Below are positions 38,659 through 49,095 of a stretch of 64,000 nucleotides of DNA, in pieces. A program made the translations under genes and the position numbers. The stretch's first letter is position 1, and each line of letters begins with the position of its first letter. Origin of the DNA: Myxococcales bacterium (GTDB lineage: Bacteria; Myxococcota_A; Polyangia; Haliangiales; Haliangiaceae); NCBI GenBank assembly GCA_028287115.1, contig JAQBQF010000146.1:1-64000 (forward strand), read 5' to 3'. Under the pieces are notes generated by a model. That model was not told where the DNA came from and made no database searches. It saw nothing but the letters and a program-made list of their open reading frames with translations.

Positions 38659-39790
38659 TCGCTGGGCCCTCGCGCCATGTCTCGACGACCAGATCGATCA
38701 TCTGATCGCGATCGATCGTGAGGTAGGCCGCGGAGGCAACCGCGAGCGCGGCGAGCGTCGCATGAAGGCTCGCGCGCCGCAGACCGATCGCTCGACCGGC
38801 CGCGCGGGACCCGTCGAGGATCACCCCCGAGATCCACGCGACGATCACGCCTGCGATCGCGATCCACCGGACCGCACGCGCGACGAGCGGATTGCCGGTC
38901 TGCGCGATCACGATCAGCACGAGCGCGATCGGCACGAGGAACATCACTTCGATCGGTGGTCGAGCGAGCCGGCGCACCATCCCGCGCCAGGACGGCGACC
39001 CGCGACGCAACGCGACCCCGGAGAGCACCGCGAGCACGGCGAGCACACCCCACAGCATCCAGCGGAGCGCGCGCTTCCATCGGGCGCTCGAGAGCTTCGC
39101 CGCGAACTCGCGCCGCGATGAAGGATCCTGCACGCGGTCGATCTCCGTGCTCGCCCGATCGAGCTCGCCATGTCGCACGAGCGCTCGCGCGAGCTCTGCG
39201 GTCGCGCGCTCGTGACCGATCGGATCGGTCGCCGCAGCCTTCGCGCGTGTGAGCCATTCGATCGCGTGGTCGGCAGCGCCGTCGCGTTCCCATCCGCCCG
39301 CGATCACGAGCATCGCGTCGGCTGCCCGCGGATACTGCGGATGTGCCTCGATCAACGCCTCGAGCTCGCGCAAGGCCGATCTCGGATCGCCCTTCGCGAC
39401 GATGCGATCGGCGAGCTTCTCGTGCTCCGTCGCGACCTGGGTCCATTGCCCCGTTGCGCCGGTGAATCGCGCGATCCGATCGAGCTCGCCGCGCGCTCGT
39501 CGTGACAGCTGGTCGTCGCCGGTGATCGCGATCGCCTGCTCGAGATCCTTGCGCGCCCGGTCGTAATCGCCCGTGCGCACCGCGAGCCGGCCCGCTTCGA
39601 GCCACGCATCATCGGTCCACCGCGTGACCGGCCGCGCGGCCCCGAGTGCCTCGTACGCGTCGATCGCACCCGCGTCGCCTGCGGCTGCGTGTCGCGATGC
39701 CTCGCGAAACGCGCGATCCCCGTCGCCCTCGGGATCCGCATCCGCGGCAGCGGCGAGCACGACGAGGACGATGACGGCACGACGCGACAA
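38651..39790 (-). CDS. TPR protein with C-terminal membrane helices
   Basis: A 379-residue protein starting at TTG 39790, with a short hydrophobic N-terminus (AVIVLVVLAAAADA). TPR-like helices at about 35-220 (REASRHAAAGDAGAIDAYEALG; RLAVRTGDYDRARKDLEQAIAI; EKLADRIVAKGDPRSALRELEALI; ADHAIEWLTRAKAAATD) lead to four hydrophobic helices (~245-370). It is a type of membrane-anchored TPR protein common in the lineage. It overlaps the sixA 3' end tail to tail. Confidence 0.6.
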   Translation of the reverse strand: MSRRAVIVLVVLAAAADADPEGDGDRAFREASRHAAAGDAGAIDAYEALGAARPVTRWTDDAWLEAGRLAVRTGDYDRARKDLEQAIAITGDDQLSRRARGELDRIARFTGATGQWTQVATEHEKLADRIVAKGDPRSALRELEALIEAHPQYPRAADAMLVIAGGWERDGAADHAIEWLTRAKAAATDPIGHERATAELARALVRHGELDRASTEIDRVQDPSSRREFAAKLSSARWKRALRWMLWGVLAVLAVLSGVALRRGSPSWRGMVRRLARPPIEVMFLVPIALVLIVIAQTGNPLVARAVRWIAIAGVIVAWISGVILDGSRAAGRAIGLRRASLHATLAALAVASAAYLTIDRDQMIDLVVETWREGPATR

Positions 39791-39817
39791 GGCAAGCAGC
39801 CTACCGCGTCGCCGAGC

Positions 39818-41107
39818 TCACGGCTTTGTCTTCGAGAACCCGGTCGGAATCGCGGTGCCGTCGGGACGAAACGAGTCGAGCGTGAGCATGTTGCGACGAA
39901 CGTGAATCACGGCGGCGGAGTGCGTCATCTCCGCGTAGGCGTCCCACGGCACAGTGCCCGTCGGATACAGATCGGCGCCCGCGCCGCCGGCGATCACGTA
40001 GACCGTGCCGGTCGCATTGGTCGGCTGAATGGCCTGCCCGAGCAGCGGCTTCGTGATCTCGAACTGATGCTCGTGACCGTTGAGCACCAGATCGAGGTGA
40101 TACTGATCGACGAGCGGCTGCCACGACGCCTGCAACGTCAGATCCGATCCGTGCAGTGTTCCCGACGACCACATCGGGCGGTGATGCAGCAGCATCTTCC
40201 ACTGCGCGGCCTTGCTCGCTTCGAAGTCGGCGGCGATCGAGTCGCGGATCGTCGTCGTCAGCGTCGCCGGGTCGTCCGGCGTGTCATTGGCGACCGTCAC
40301 GTGGGCGAAGCCGTAATCGATCCCGTAATTTTCCTGATCGCCGGGCAACGCGAACTGCGAGAAGAAGTTGATCGCGTTGTTCTCGTGGTTGCCGTTGACC
40401 ATGATCACCGGGATGGTCGCGAACAGTTTTTCGGCGTTGCCGAGGAAGTCTTCCCACTCGGGTTGCGCGATGCCGACCGTGGTCGCGTCGCCGGAGAACA
40501 ACATCAGATCCGGCGTGCGTTGCTGCAGCTGCGACACGACTTGCGCCCAGACATCTTGCCCACCTCGGCTGTCGCCAACATAGCCGAGCGTGACCTCGGC
40601 ATCGGGATGCGCGCCGATATCGGGCGCGGTGTGGAACGTGTAGACCGGCGAGAAATGGCCGGTGGTGCCGACCTGATAGCTGTACGTCGTGCCCGGCTGC
40701 AGGTTGCACAGGTGTGCCTGGTGCATCCGAAAAATCTGGGTACCCGTCGACTTGTAGCCGAACTGAAGGCCATCGAGCGTCTGGGTGAGCTGAGCCTCGG
40801 GCAGGTTCGCACCGGCGCCATAACGAATGACCGAGCCGGTCGTCGTGTCGTCGGTCGTGCGCCACTGCGCGACGATCGATGTCTTCGGATCGCCCACGAT
40901 CCCGAGGTGGACGAGGCGCGGTGTCGGATCGGTGCCGACCTTCGTGCCGCTCATCCTCAGAGGCTCGGCGCCCATGCGCGTCGTGAACGAGTAGCCGCAG
41001 TTCGGGACGTCGACCGTGCCGCCGGTCGGGGTGAACGTATCGTCGGCCGGCGCCGGATCCGATCCACAGCCGAGCACGAAGAGAGGCACGAGATAGATCG
41101 AGCGCAT
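39818..41107 (-). CDS. purple-acid-phosphatase-like metallophosphoesterase lipoprotein
   Basis: A 429-residue lipoprotein (MRSIYLVPLFVLGC). A fibronectin-III/PAP N-terminal domain (~60-180: RLVHLGIVGDPKTSIVAQWRT; HQAHLCNLQPGTTYSYQVG) precedes a calcineurin-like catalytic domain with GDSRGGQD, LFSGDATT, VNGNHENN, LHHRPMWS and LNGHEHQ, all five metal-binding motifs of the family. It probably hydrolyses phosphate monoesters in the periplasm or on the surface. The start chosen matches the lipobox. Confidence 0.85.
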   Translation of the reverse strand: MRSIYLVPLFVLGCGSDPAPADDTFTPTGGTVDVPNCGYSFTTRMGAEPLRMSGTKVGTDPTPRLVHLGIVGDPKTSIVAQWRTTDDTTTGSVIRYGAGANLPEAQLTQTLDGLQFGYKSTGTQIFRMHQAHLCNLQPGTTYSYQVGTTGHFSPVYTFHTAPDIGAHPDAEVTLGYVGDSRGGQDVWAQVVSQLQQRTPDLMLFSGDATTVGIAQPEWEDFLGNAEKLFATIPVIMVNGNHENNAINFFSQFALPGDQENYGIDYGFAHVTVANDTPDDPATLTTTIRDSIAADFEASKAAQWKMLLHHRPMWSSGTLHGSDLTLQASWQPLVDQYHLDLVLNGHEHQFEITKPLLGQAIQPTNATGTVYVIAGGAGADLYPTGTVPWDAYAEMTHSAAVIHVRRNMLTLDSFRPDGTAIPTGFSKTKP

Positions 41108-41149
41108 CTCGGCCTTTGTAGCAGGCCCGCCGGGGTAACGTCTCGGAAG

Positions 41150-42010
41150 ATGCGATCGGTCGGTCTCCTCGTTGCGCTTGCAGTCACACTCGGCTGCGGT
41201 GGCAAACCGCCTCCGATCGACGAGCCCGATTCGGGCCCATTCGTCGACCAGGCGGGCTTCAAGCCGCGATCCTTTGGGGTGACCGTCACCGGCAAGGGCC
41301 GGCCCGTGATCTTTATCCCGGGCCTCGGCTGTCCCGGCGAGGTGTGGGACGAGACCGTCGCGCACCTCGGGGAAGCCGTGCAGTCGCACGTGCTGACGCT
41401 CTCGGGCTTCGCAGGTCGGCCCGCGATCCGCGGTGCGCTCTCGGCGACGGTACGCAAAGAGCTCGTTCGTTACATTCGCTCGAATCATCTGAAGTCGCCG
41501 GTCATCGTCGGCCACAGCATGGGTGGGTTCATCGCGTACTGGCTCGCCGCGACGGCGTCCGCACAACTCGGCGGCGTGATCGTGGTCGACGCCGGACCGG
41601 CGCTCGCCGACAACGATGTCGAGACCGCGAAGACGCTGCGCAATGCGTGGGCGCAGGCCGGCGATGACGAGCTCGTCGATCAGATCCGCAGCGCGTACTC
41701 GAGCATGACGAAGGATCAGAAGCGGATGGAGCCGATCATCCAGCTCGTCGCTAAGTCCGACCGGCAAGCGATCGGCGACTCGATCTACGAGATGGTGCGC
41801 ACCGACCTTCGCGACAAGATGCCGGACATCACGGTGCCGCTGCTGCTCGTGCTCGCCGACGGCGGATATCAGAGCACGTACAAGTCACTCGCCCAGCCGA
41901 TCCCGCATCACGAGGTCGTCGTGCTCGCCAAGACGAAGCACTTCGTGATGTTCGACGACCCGCCAGCATGGTTCGCGACGCTGGACAAGTTCCTCGTCGA
42001 TCATCCGTAG
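41150..42010 (+). CDS. alpha/beta-hydrolase lipoprotein
   Basis: A 286-residue lipoprotein (MRSVGLLVALAVTLGC). The fold has the oxyanion region FIPGLGCPGEVWDE, the nucleophile elbow GHSMGGF and the catalytic-acid strand LLLVLADGGYQS. The probable catalytic histidine is in LAKTKHFVMFDDP near the C-terminus. Substrate unknown; esterase or lipase type. Its last codons fall within a 26-bp repeat that also lies at the hsp70 3' end. Confidence 0.75.
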   Translation: MRSVGLLVALAVTLGCGGKPPPIDEPDSGPFVDQAGFKPRSFGVTVTGKGRPVIFIPGLGCPGEVWDETVAHLGEAVQSHVLTLSGFAGRPAIRGALSATVRKELVRYIRSNHLKSPVIVGHSMGGFIAYWLAATASAQLGGVIVVDAGPALADNDVETAKTLRNAWAQAGDDELVDQIRSAYSSMTKDQKRMEPIIQLVAKSDRQAIGDSIYEMVRTDLRDKMPDITVPLLLVLADGGYQSTYKSLAQPIPHHEVVVLAKTKHFVMFDDPPAWFATLDKFLVDHP

Positions 42011-42086
42011 ACTTGCTTCGCGCGCGCGCCGCAGCGTTGCGGCCCGGAAGTAGCCGCAGATCAGCCGTAGACTTGCTTCGCGCGCG
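42001..42086. repeat. direct repeat copying the 3' end of the Hsp70-like gene
   Basis: TCATCCGTAGACTTGCTTCG (and six more bases) at 42001-42026 recurs 60 bases later at 42061-42086 with a single mismatch at the fourth base. Read on the minus strand, both copies spell ARAKQVYG followed by TGA. The distal copy supplies the end of the hydrolase gene on the plus strand (its TAG lies in the repeat). This looks like a partial tandem duplication of the chaperone-like gene's tail. Confidence 0.7.
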
Positions 42087-43272
42087 CCGCGAGTCCGGAC
42101 GCGACCGACGTCAGCTCCTCGCCACCGACGAGCTTTGCGGCTCCGAACCGCGCCGCGAGCCGTCCGCGCACCGCGGGTACGAGTGACGAGCCGCCGGTCG
42201 CGAACACGCGATCGATATCGCCGGCGTCGACGCCCGCGCGCGACAGCACATCGTCGAGCACGCGATCGATCGCGAGCAGATCCTCCGCGATCCAGGTCTC
42301 GAAGCCTTCGCGCGTGATCGGCAGATCGAGCTCGACGGCGGGAAACGCGACATGCTCGGTCGGCGAATCCGACAGCCGAACCTTGGCGCCTTCGACCGCG
42401 CGATGCATCTCGAGGCCGAGATCGTCCTCGACGATCCGCAGCAGCTTGCCGACCCGCACGGGATCGACCGCGCCGCTCATCACCCGTTCGAGGAGCCGCT
42501 GCGTCGACAGCTCCTTGAGGAACGACAGCAAGTGCCAGCGCCGCAGGTGACCGTAGAGCCACGCGGGCACCAGCGCCTCCCCGCCCATCTCGACGACGTA
42601 CTTCGTGCCGCGTCCGAGCGCCGGGGCGACCACCGCGTCGATCACGCGCGCATCGAACGCATCGCCCGAGATCCCGATGCCGCCCGTCGCCAGCACCTGA
42701 CCGGCCGGCACGCGCACGACCGTGAAGTCCGTCGTGCCGCCGCCGAAGTCCGCGACGACGATCAGCTCGTCGTGATCGAGCCGCGCTGCATAGCTCGCGG
42801 CCGCGCCGACTGGCTCGTACTCGAACGTGACCTCGTCAAAGCCGGCCTTCGCGAGCGCGTCGCGCATCCGCGTCACCGCGCGCGCATCGTCCTCGTCGTT
42901 CTCGGCGCCCCAGTAGCGCACCGGCCGGCCGACGACGCACCGCGAGCCGAGATCGATCGGCGAGGCCGCGCGGACTTGTCGCAGGTACGCGGCGATCATG
43001 TCGTCGAGCTTCCAGCGCTTACCGAAGATCGTGGTCGACGAGAACGCCTTGCTCGCGAGGTGACTCTTGATCGACTGGATCAGCCGACCGTCACCTTCGG
43101 TCTCGAGGTAGCGCGTGATCGCCGGGGTGCCTGCGGTGAGCCGGCCACCTTGCTCGAAGAACAACAGCGTTCGCCAGTACGGTGCGCCACCGAGCGGCAC
43201 CAGCGAGACCGTGTCGCCTGCGATCGCGACCGCAGAGTTCGTCGTTCCGAAGTCGATGCCGACGAACGTCAT
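42061..43272 (-). CDS. Hsp70-family ATPase (YegD-like)
   Basis: A 403-residue actin-like ATPase: phosphate-1 GIDFGTTNSAVAI at residues 5-17, connect/phosphate-2 VVADFGGGTTDFTVV near 170, and adenosine motif FATGGSSLVPAVRGRL near 360. There is no C-terminal substrate-binding domain, so it is of the short YegD type rather than DnaK. It is a probable peptide- or protein-handling ATPase of unknown client. A 73-base AT-rich intergenic region separates it from a divergent lipoprotein gene. Confidence 0.85.
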   Translation of the reverse strand: MTFVGIDFGTTNSAVAIAGDTVSLVPLGGAPYWRTLLFFEQGGRLTAGTPAITRYLETEGDGRLIQSIKSHLASKAFSSTTIFGKRWKLDDMIAAYLRQVRAASPIDLGSRCVVGRPVRYWGAENDEDDARAVTRMRDALAKAGFDEVTFEYEPVGAAASYAARLDHDELIVVADFGGGTTDFTVVRVPAGQVLATGGIGISGDAFDARVIDAVVAPALGRGTKYVVEMGGEALVPAWLYGHLRRWHLLSFLKELSTQRLLERVMSGAVDPVRVGKLLRIVEDDLGLEMHRAVEGAKVRLSDSPTEHVAFPAVELDLPITREGFETWIAEDLLAIDRVLDDVLSRAGVDAGDIDRVFATGGSSLVPAVRGRLAARFGAAKLVGGEELTSVASGLAARAKQVYG

Positions 43273-43345
43273 GACAGGGTTGTCGCCGGATCAATTTGAA
43301 TTTACTAGCTATCGGGTTCTCGTTATCCTGTGGGAGCTGTTCGGG

Positions 43346-44233
43346 ATGAGATGGATCGGTTCGGCGGCGCTCTGCGTCGCAGCATGCGGGCGGTTGGAGT
43401 TCGACCCCCGGATCGATGCCGCTCGGAATGGCGGGATCGATGCGCCGGCGGACACGCCCCCCTGCGCGTTTGGCCCGTGGCAAACACCGCAGCCGATCAC
43501 GGAGCTCAACACCGCGACCGACGACCTCGGCGGACAGATCACGCCGGATGGCCTCGCGCTCTACTTCGACAACGGTCTGGGCGCGGTTCGCGGAATCTGG
43601 GTGGCCCGAAGAGCGAGCCGAGTCGACCCATTCGGACCCGCGCGCCGGCTCACCGAGCTCGATATGTCGAACGTGATCTCGGATCCGTCGACGACCGGCG
43701 ACGAGCTCGAGCTCTACTTCGACACTGCCAGTGGTCCCGGCCCCTGCATCTGGCGAGCAACCCGAGCGAACATCACTGATCCGTTCGGCTCGCTGACCCG
43801 GCTCGATGCTCTTTGCAGCGGCAACGTCGCCGGCGCGAACATCTCGAGCGACGGCTTGACGCTCTACTACAACAGCCAGATCGGCGGTCCGGAGGGCGAG
43901 CTCTACGTGACAACACGTGCGTCGCGTGCAGATTCATTTTCGCCGGGCATCAAGGTTCCGGTGTTGGCCGGCGGCGCGGCGAAAGGTTACGCGGCGGCTT
44001 CTGCCGATCGGCTCACGCTGTATTACGAAACCGGGGTTACCGTCGAGCTATGGCAGGTGACGCGAGCGGATCGGGGCGCCGCCTTCGAAAACCCGATGAT
44101 GGTCCCCGGCGTCGACACTGGCTCTGGTGACGAAGACGCCTCGATCACGGCAGATGGAACCGAGCTCTTCTTCAGCTCGAGCCGGGCTAACGGGATCGCG
44201 GATTTATACGTCGCGAAGCGGTCTTGTCTGTGA
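43346..44233 (+). CDS. lipoprotein with PD40/TolB-type beta-propeller
   Basis: A 295-residue lipoprotein (MRWIGSAALCVAACGRLEF). The mature protein contains repeated propeller blades of the PD40 kind: LGGQITPDGLALYFDNG, ISDPSTTGDELELYFDTASG, ANISSDGLTLYYNSQIGG, YAAASADRLTLYYETG, EDASITADGTELFFSSSR. Such propellers bind peptides or proteins in the periplasm. It is the plus-strand gene facing the Hsp70-like one and has no close partner. Confidence 0.7.
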   Translation: MRWIGSAALCVAACGRLEFDPRIDAARNGGIDAPADTPPCAFGPWQTPQPITELNTATDDLGGQITPDGLALYFDNGLGAVRGIWVARRASRVDPFGPARRLTELDMSNVISDPSTTGDELELYFDTASGPGPCIWRATRANITDPFGSLTRLDALCSGNVAGANISSDGLTLYYNSQIGGPEGELYVTTRASRADSFSPGIKVPVLAGGAAKGYAAASADRLTLYYETGVTVELWQVTRADRGAAFENPMMVPGVDTGSGDEDASITADGTELFFSSSRANGIADLYVAKRSCL

Positions 44234-44270
44234 CGTTGCGGCTTGCGCCGACCGCGGCAAGAAGCAGTGA

Positions 44271-45920
<1,650 letters not shown>

Positions 45921-45958
45921 GGCGCGCAGCATAGCCGACACGGCGGCTCGATCTACGG

Positions 45959-47665
45959 CTACGGCAGTGGCTCGAGCGCGTCCAGGTCTTGCTTCGTCGC
46001 GGTGCGCAGCCACACCAGGTACTCGGCGATCGCATCGCGGTCGACGAGCGAGAGGTCGCGATCGAAGCGCGGCATCTCGCTTCGATCGGTGCCCATGTGC
46101 ACCGGCGACTTCGGGTTGGCGATGAAGCTCGTGAAGTAGTCGCGGCTACCGATTCGGCCCAGGCCCGGCCCCGAGGCGCCCGCGACGCCTTCGTCGAGGC
46201 TATGACAGTCGCTGCAGGCCTTGTCGAACAGCAGCTTGCCGCGATCGCGCTTGAACGGATCGACGTCGGGCGCGCCGGTCTCTGCGTAGAGGATCTCGAC
46301 GAGCGCGTCGAGATCCGGCGGCGGAAGCGGCACGGGCTTCATCGCGTCTTCGGACGTTCCGAGCTTGGTCTTGCCCCAGTAGTGATCGCCGCTCGGATCG
46401 GCCAAGAACCCAGCGAGCCACGCACGATTGCCGTGCCCCTGCTCGATGACCGGTCCCTTGCGATCCTTGCTTCCTACGTCGTGACAGCCGCTGCACCGCG
46501 CGGCATAGAGCGTCCGAGCGCGCCACATCGGGATCAGCGTGTTGATGTCCGCAGGTCCGCTCGCCGGCACACCGTACTCTCGCGCGCGCCGCCGCATCTT
46601 CGTCGCGAGTGCGTCGGCCGCGTCTTCCCGCTTCGTGAGGTCGGGGTCCGCTGCATCGCTCGCGAACGACGCGAGGGTCAGCACGCCGATCAGGCCGAAG
46701 AGCGCGAACGATCCGGCGACCCACGGTAGACGCTTTCTCGGGCTCAGATCCGAGCCGCGATCGAGCATCGGTAGGCCCGCCAAGAAGCCGAGCACGATCG
46801 CCGGCGCGACGAGTGCCGCGATCGTTTCGGCCGAGCCGGCGAGATGCCGCAGCTCGAACAGCCAGCGGAAGTACCAGAGTGGCCGTGCGTCGTACGCGGC
46901 GGCAGGATCTGCAGGCGCCGCGAGATCCGCACCGTGACGCGCGACGGTGAAGCCGACAAGGCATGCAAACGCCGCCGCCATCACCGTCACGTTGCGCACC
47001 GTCTGTGCCGGCCATCGCGGAACGCTCGGCCCCGGACGAAGCGCGGTGACGCCCTGGCGCCGCGCGAGGAAGACGTGCCCGATCGCGCAGAGCATCCCGA
47101 TCCCCGGCAACACGACGATGTGCAGCGCGTAGAACCGGGTCAGCGTCAGGTTGCCGTACTCGTTGCCGCCGATCACGAGCTTGCGAATCAGCGGCCCGAC
47201 GACCGGCGTCGATGCGGCGATCCCGATCTCGACACGATTGGCCCAGTAGCCCGCCTGATCCCAGCGCAGTACGAAGCCGGAGATCGCAAAGCCGAGGATC
47301 AGCAGCAGCAGCACGATGCCGAGCCACCACGTCAGCTCGCGCGGCTTCTTGTACGCGCCGTAGAACGCGGTCTGCACGAGGTGCATGCCCGAGATGATCA
47401 CGAGCGCAGAAGCACCGTGATAATGAAGGCCGCGGACGAGCCAGCCGAGCGACATCTGATCTTGGATGTACGCGACCGATGCCCAGGCGTTGGTTGTCGA
47501 CGGGCTGTAGAACGCCGCGAGCGCCGTGCCGGTCACGGCCTCGACCGCCAGCATCAGCGCGAGCACCCAACCGAACACGTACGCGAACGATGGTCCGCCG
47601 ACGACAAGCGCCGTCGTGCCCGCGCCGAAGCCGGTCCGCGCGGCAAACCACTGCTTCAGCTTCAC
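45959..47665 (-). CDS. cytochrome b fused to two c-type heme domains
   Basis: A 568-residue membrane protein, translated by a GTGA overlap with the Rieske stop. Residues 1-335 form a b-type core with the paired heme histidines H81/H95 and H182/H197. The second pair is 15 residues apart, as in b6f-type rather than mitochondrial cytochromes b. The Qo-site PEWY motif reads PLWY at 262-265, so the glutamate is replaced by leucine. The C-terminal soluble part has two heme c sites: CSGCH (391-395) and CSDCH (484-488). With the Rieske protein this gives a bc-type quinol-oxidising complex that needs no separate cytochrome c1. Confidence 0.9.
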   Translation of the reverse strand: MKLKQWFAARTGFGAGTTALVVGGPSFAYVFGWVLALMLAVEAVTGTALAAFYSPSTTNAWASVAYIQDQMSLGWLVRGLHYHGASALVIISGMHLVQTAFYGAYKKPRELTWWLGIVLLLLILGFAISGFVLRWDQAGYWANRVEIGIAASTPVVGPLIRKLVIGGNEYGNLTLTRFYALHIVVLPGIGMLCAIGHVFLARRQGVTALRPGPSVPRWPAQTVRNVTVMAAAFACLVGFTVARHGADLAAPADPAAAYDARPLWYFRWLFELRHLAGSAETIAALVAPAIVLGFLAGLPMLDRGSDLSPRKRLPWVAGSFALFGLIGVLTLASFASDAADPDLTKREDAADALATKMRRRAREYGVPASGPADINTLIPMWRARTLYAARCSGCHDVGSKDRKGPVIEQGHGNRAWLAGFLADPSGDHYWGKTKLGTSEDAMKPVPLPPPDLDALVEILYAETGAPDVDPFKRDRGKLLFDKACSDCHSLDEGVAGASGPGLGRIGSRDYFTSFIANPKSPVHMGTDRSEMPRFDRDLSLVDRDAIAEYLVWLRTATKQDLDALEPLP

Positions 47666-48195
47666 GCCGGCTCTCGCGATCCCGTGTCGAGCTTGTAGCG
47701 GACCCAGGTGAGCTGCAGCCGGCCGTCCTTGATCTCGATCGGAAGTGGATCGAGGTCGCGCTTGGCCGGGCCGCTGTTCGCGACGACCTGTCCGTTCGCC
47801 GTCCACCGGCTGTTGTGACACGGACATAGAAAGCCGGCGTTCTGCAGGTCCCAGCCGACCGCGCAGCCAAGGTGCGGGCAGGTCGCGGAGAGCGCTTCGA
47901 TCTTGGTGTCGGCCGATCGCCGGACCCACGCGGCGCCGAGCACGACATTGCGGGCCGTCGTCCACGCGTCGTGCACGACCGGCGCGATCACGTCGACCTT
48001 GCGCCACTCGGGGCCGACCCGCAGTCGTTCGGCGGCGCCGACATCGATCGGATCGGAAGGCGTCGTGACGGTCTGCTGATTGGTGGGATCGAGCACGAGC
48101 CGGATCGCGGGCGCGACCGCGACAAGGCCGATCCCGCCTCCGACCACACACGTCGCGCTCTTCAGGAAGCTCCGGCGGTCGGGATCATCAGCCAT
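47662..48195 (-). CDS. Rieske iron-sulfur protein
   Basis: A 177-residue protein: a twin-arginine-like signal and anchor (RRSFLKSATCVVGGGIGLVAVAPAIRLVL) followed by a Rieske domain with cluster motifs CPHLGC and CPCHNS. These supply the two cysteines, two histidines and disulfide pair. It is the first gene of the two-gene cytochrome bc operon and the electron acceptor from quinol. The ATG is preceded by a 160-base region that carries a strong palindrome. Confidence 0.92.
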   Translation of the reverse strand: MADDPDRRSFLKSATCVVGGGIGLVAVAPAIRLVLDPTNQQTVTTPSDPIDVGAAERLRVGPEWRKVDVIAPVVHDAWTTARNVVLGAAWVRRSADTKIEALSATCPHLGCAVGWDLQNAGFLCPCHNSRWTANGQVVANSGPAKRDLDPLPIEIKDGRLQLTWVRYKLDTGSREPA

Positions 48196-48242
48196 CGATC
48201 GCTACGTTAACAAAAGGCCGGTACATCGGCCCGAGCGGATCG

Positions 48243-48259
48243 TGGAATTGCGAATTCCA
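48243..48259. promoter_or_regulatory. 17-bp palindrome upstream of the Rieske operon
   Basis: TGGAATTGCGAATTCCA is a perfect inverted repeat (7+3+7). It lies 48-64 bases upstream of the Rieske ATG, between that gene and the dksA stop, in a stretch visibly richer in A/T. The position and symmetry suit an operator for a dimeric regulator. Not assignable to a known factor by eye. Confidence 0.45.
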
Positions 48260-48355
48260 GATTCATCGCCAAACCCACCGGAACCTCGACGAGGATTCGA
48301 GCGTTTTCGTTACAACGAATCGTTGCAGCTCGAGATCGAGCGCACAGACGAGCGG

Positions 48356-48754
48356 TTAGCCCATCGTGCGTTCTTCGCGCTCTTGATCTTCTTTGCACTT
48401 GATACAGAGCGTGGTCTCGGGGCGCGCTTCGAGGCGCTTCTTGCCGATCGGCTCGTCGCAGATCTCGCAGACCCCGAACGTGCCTTCCTCGATCTTCTTG
48501 AGCGCGAGGTCGAGCTTCGAGAGCAGGCTCTTCTCGCGACCGCGCAGGCGGAACTCGAACGACTGAAGATATTCGCTCGACGCGAGATCCATCTCGTCAG
48601 GGAGGTCGTTCGTGTCGAGCGCCATGTTCTCGACGGAGAGCATCTGGCGCGCGCGCTCGAGAACCGACTTCCGCTTCTCCTCGAGCAGCTCCTGAAACTT
48701 CTTCAGCTCTTTCTTGTTGAGAGCCTTCGACGAGGTCGCGGTGGTGGTGCTCAT
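48356..48754 (-). CDS. dksA: DksA/TraR-family RNA polymerase-binding protein
   Basis: A 132-residue DksA-type protein. An N-terminal coiled coil (NKKELKKFQELLEEKRKSVLERARQM; LASSEYLQSFEFRLRGREKSLLSKLDLALKKIEEGTFG) is followed by a four-cysteine zinc finger (CEICDEPIGKKRLEARPETTLCIKC). The coiled-coil tip acidic residues (DLPDEMD) are present, as needed for secondary-channel action with ppGpp. The divergent RHH gene starts 130 bases away. Confidence 0.93.
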   Translation of the reverse strand: MSTTTATSSKALNKKELKKFQELLEEKRKSVLERARQMLSVENMALDTNDLPDEMDLASSEYLQSFEFRLRGREKSLLSKLDLALKKIEEGTFGVCEICDEPIGKKRLEARPETTLCIKCKEDQEREERTMG

Positions 48755-48845
48755 AGGGGCCTCAAAGGGCGCGACAGGATAGTGACGCCGACCTACCCTG
48801 GCAACCCCTTCCCACGAGATCAGTCATCATACATTCGGCAGCGGC

Positions 48846-48872
48846 TTGACACGGTGTAGGTAACCCTACGAA
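48846..48872 (+). promoter_or_regulatory. sigma-70-like promoter with overlapping palindrome before RHH gene
   Basis: A consensus -35 TTGACA (48846-48851) is followed 15 bases later by TACGAA (48867-48872). Within the spacer and -10 lies the inverted repeat GTAGG-TAAC-CCTAC (48856-48869), and a further CCTAC half-site is at 48792-48796. The gene product begins 12 bases after the -10, leaving almost no leader and no ribosome site. A repressor bound here would block polymerase, which suits autoregulation by the RHH protein downstream. Confidence 0.5.
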
Positions 48873-48884
48873 ACTAGCTGGCGT

Positions 48885-49085
48885 ATGGCCGGCTCGGATA
48901 AACGCAAGCAGTCCCTGTACTTTCCCGAAGACATGCTGAAGGAAATCCAAGACGAAGCGACCCGGCAGGACCGGTCCCTGTCGTGGATTGTTCAGAAGGC
49001 ATGGAAGATCGCTCGGAAAGAGATCATGAAGTACCCCTCGGTGAATGAATTCCCGGGCGAGGAAGACGAGAAAGAGATTGCTTAG
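48885..49085 (+). CDS. small ribbon-helix-helix protein (TIGR04563-like)
   Basis: A 66-residue protein: a short beta strand (KQSLYFPEDML) followed by two helices (LKEIQDEATRQDRSLSWIVQKAWKIARKEI), the MetJ/Arc ribbon-helix-helix arrangement. It matches the pattern of a small family common in myxobacteria. The tail is acidic (GEEDEKEIA). Its TAG stop forms part of the ribosome site (TAGGAG) of the next gene, so the two are translationally coupled. DNA binding is expected; the target is unknown. Confidence 0.8.
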   Translation: MAGSDKRKQSLYFPEDMLKEIQDEATRQDRSLSWIVQKAWKIARKEIMKYPSVNEFPGEEDEKEIA

Positions 49086-49095
49086 GAGTTGAGCG

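Noticed and set aside
39689..41149. Long plus-strand frame upstream of the alpha/beta-hydrolase lipoprotein
   Set aside because: Antisense to the metallophosphatase; composition is that of a shadow frame. The hydrolase starts at its lipoprotein signal.
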